From Sycobia sp. Sy_11 (Eukaryota; Arthropoda; Insecta; Hymenoptera; Epichrysomallidae), in the NCBI GenBank assembly GCA_018907035.1, contig JACCIC010000028.1, forward strand, positions 1,891,501-1,955,500: a stretch of DNA of 64,000 nt, written 5' to 3'. The notes beneath the pieces are model-generated. The model saw only the letters and a program-made list of their open reading frames with translations. It was not told where the DNA came from and made no database searches. Position numbers and translations under genes: made by a program. How positions within the stretch are numbered: the stretch's first letter is position 1; the number at the start of each line of letters is the position of its first letter. Below are positions 63,924-64,000 of the stretch, piece after piece.

Positions 63924-64000
63924 TTAATCGAACCGACTTCCTATTCGAGGAGGATCTACGAAATCCGTCCACAAAATCCGGCCCACGAACCATTTCGCGC
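62420..64000 (+). other. Intron 5 (partial) of collagen gene
   Basis: Starts at GTAAAG and runs off the window. A GC-rich block at 62580-63080 includes a C-run at about 62907; the rest is AT-rich. No further exon seen. Confidence 0.7.
63891..63921. repeat. (GA)n microsatellite
   Basis: GA run near the right end of the window, in intron 5. Confidence 0.95.

Larger units (their letters stand above)
23942..64000 (+). other. Gene span: type II membrane collagen, 3'-partial
   Basis: Five exons join in frame for 255 codons plus one base and the gene runs past the right end of the window. Order of parts: cytoplasmic tail (1-12), membrane segment (about 13-34), stalk with RRRR at 76-79, spacer module (97-142) with Cys135 and Cys142, then Gly-X-Y repeats from residue 143. 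Type II topology with a collagen stalk suggests colmedin/gliomedin (C-terminal olfactomedin domain, acting at cell surfaces and cell contacts in nerve and muscle). The alternative is another membrane collagen such as a collagen XIII/XXIII/XXV-type protein. Introns are about 6.7, 12.0, 1.1 and 17.9 kb. The missing right-hand exons decide the family. Confidence 0.85.

Noticed and set aside
1..64000. A novel defence-type or metabolic multi-gene system
   Set aside because: Nothing of the kind is visible; the window is one animal collagen gene with long introns and noncoding flank.

Overview
The window is eukaryotic, almost certainly from an insect and most likely a hymenopteran (ant, bee, wasp or sawfly). 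The evidence is GT-AG introns of up to about 18 kb, AT-rich valleys alternating sharply with GC-rich, CpG-undepleted islands, very many (CT)n, (TA)n and poly-G/poly-C tracts, and a decayed Penelope-like element of a kind common in arthropods. The order-level assignment is inference from composition, not from a marker gene.

Only one protein-coding gene can be supported. It lies on the + strand and occupies the right two thirds of the window. Five coding exons (23942-24229, 30927-31019, 42998-43202, 44329-44454, 62366-62419) join with intact reading frame and give the first 255 residues of a type II transmembrane collagen. In order these are a short cytoplasmic tail, one membrane segment, a stalk with an RRRR furin-type site, a small module with a Cys pair, and 38 uninterrupted Gly-X-Y triplets that are still running when the window ends. 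This layout is that of the colmedin/gliomedin family (membrane collagen with a C-terminal olfactomedin domain), but the C-terminal domain would lie to the right of the window, so the family call remains an inference. An in-frame alternative 5' splice site inside exon 4 would remove exactly 54 nt (18 residues), the same size as exon 5.

Layout: 1-22760 is noncoding as far as can be seen, with AT-rich stretches and several CpG-rich blocks; the strongest of these (15480-16518) ends in a good splice donor and is a candidate promoter or first noncoding exon. 22760-23941 is a GC-rich presumptive promoter/5' leader with two short upstream ORFs. The rest is exons and introns of the collagen gene. Intron 2 carries a degenerate antisense Penelope-like element (about 31840-32600). 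Intron 4 carries a hammerhead-like motif (52843-52880) of the type found at Penelope ends, and possibly a decayed odorant-receptor fragment on the minus strand (60145-60400). Three strong inverted repeats and about thirty microsatellites are scattered throughout. No rRNA, tRNA, CRISPR array or intact transposon was found, and no novel multi-gene system is visible. The best leads are the splice modularity of the collagen gene and the small structured elements.
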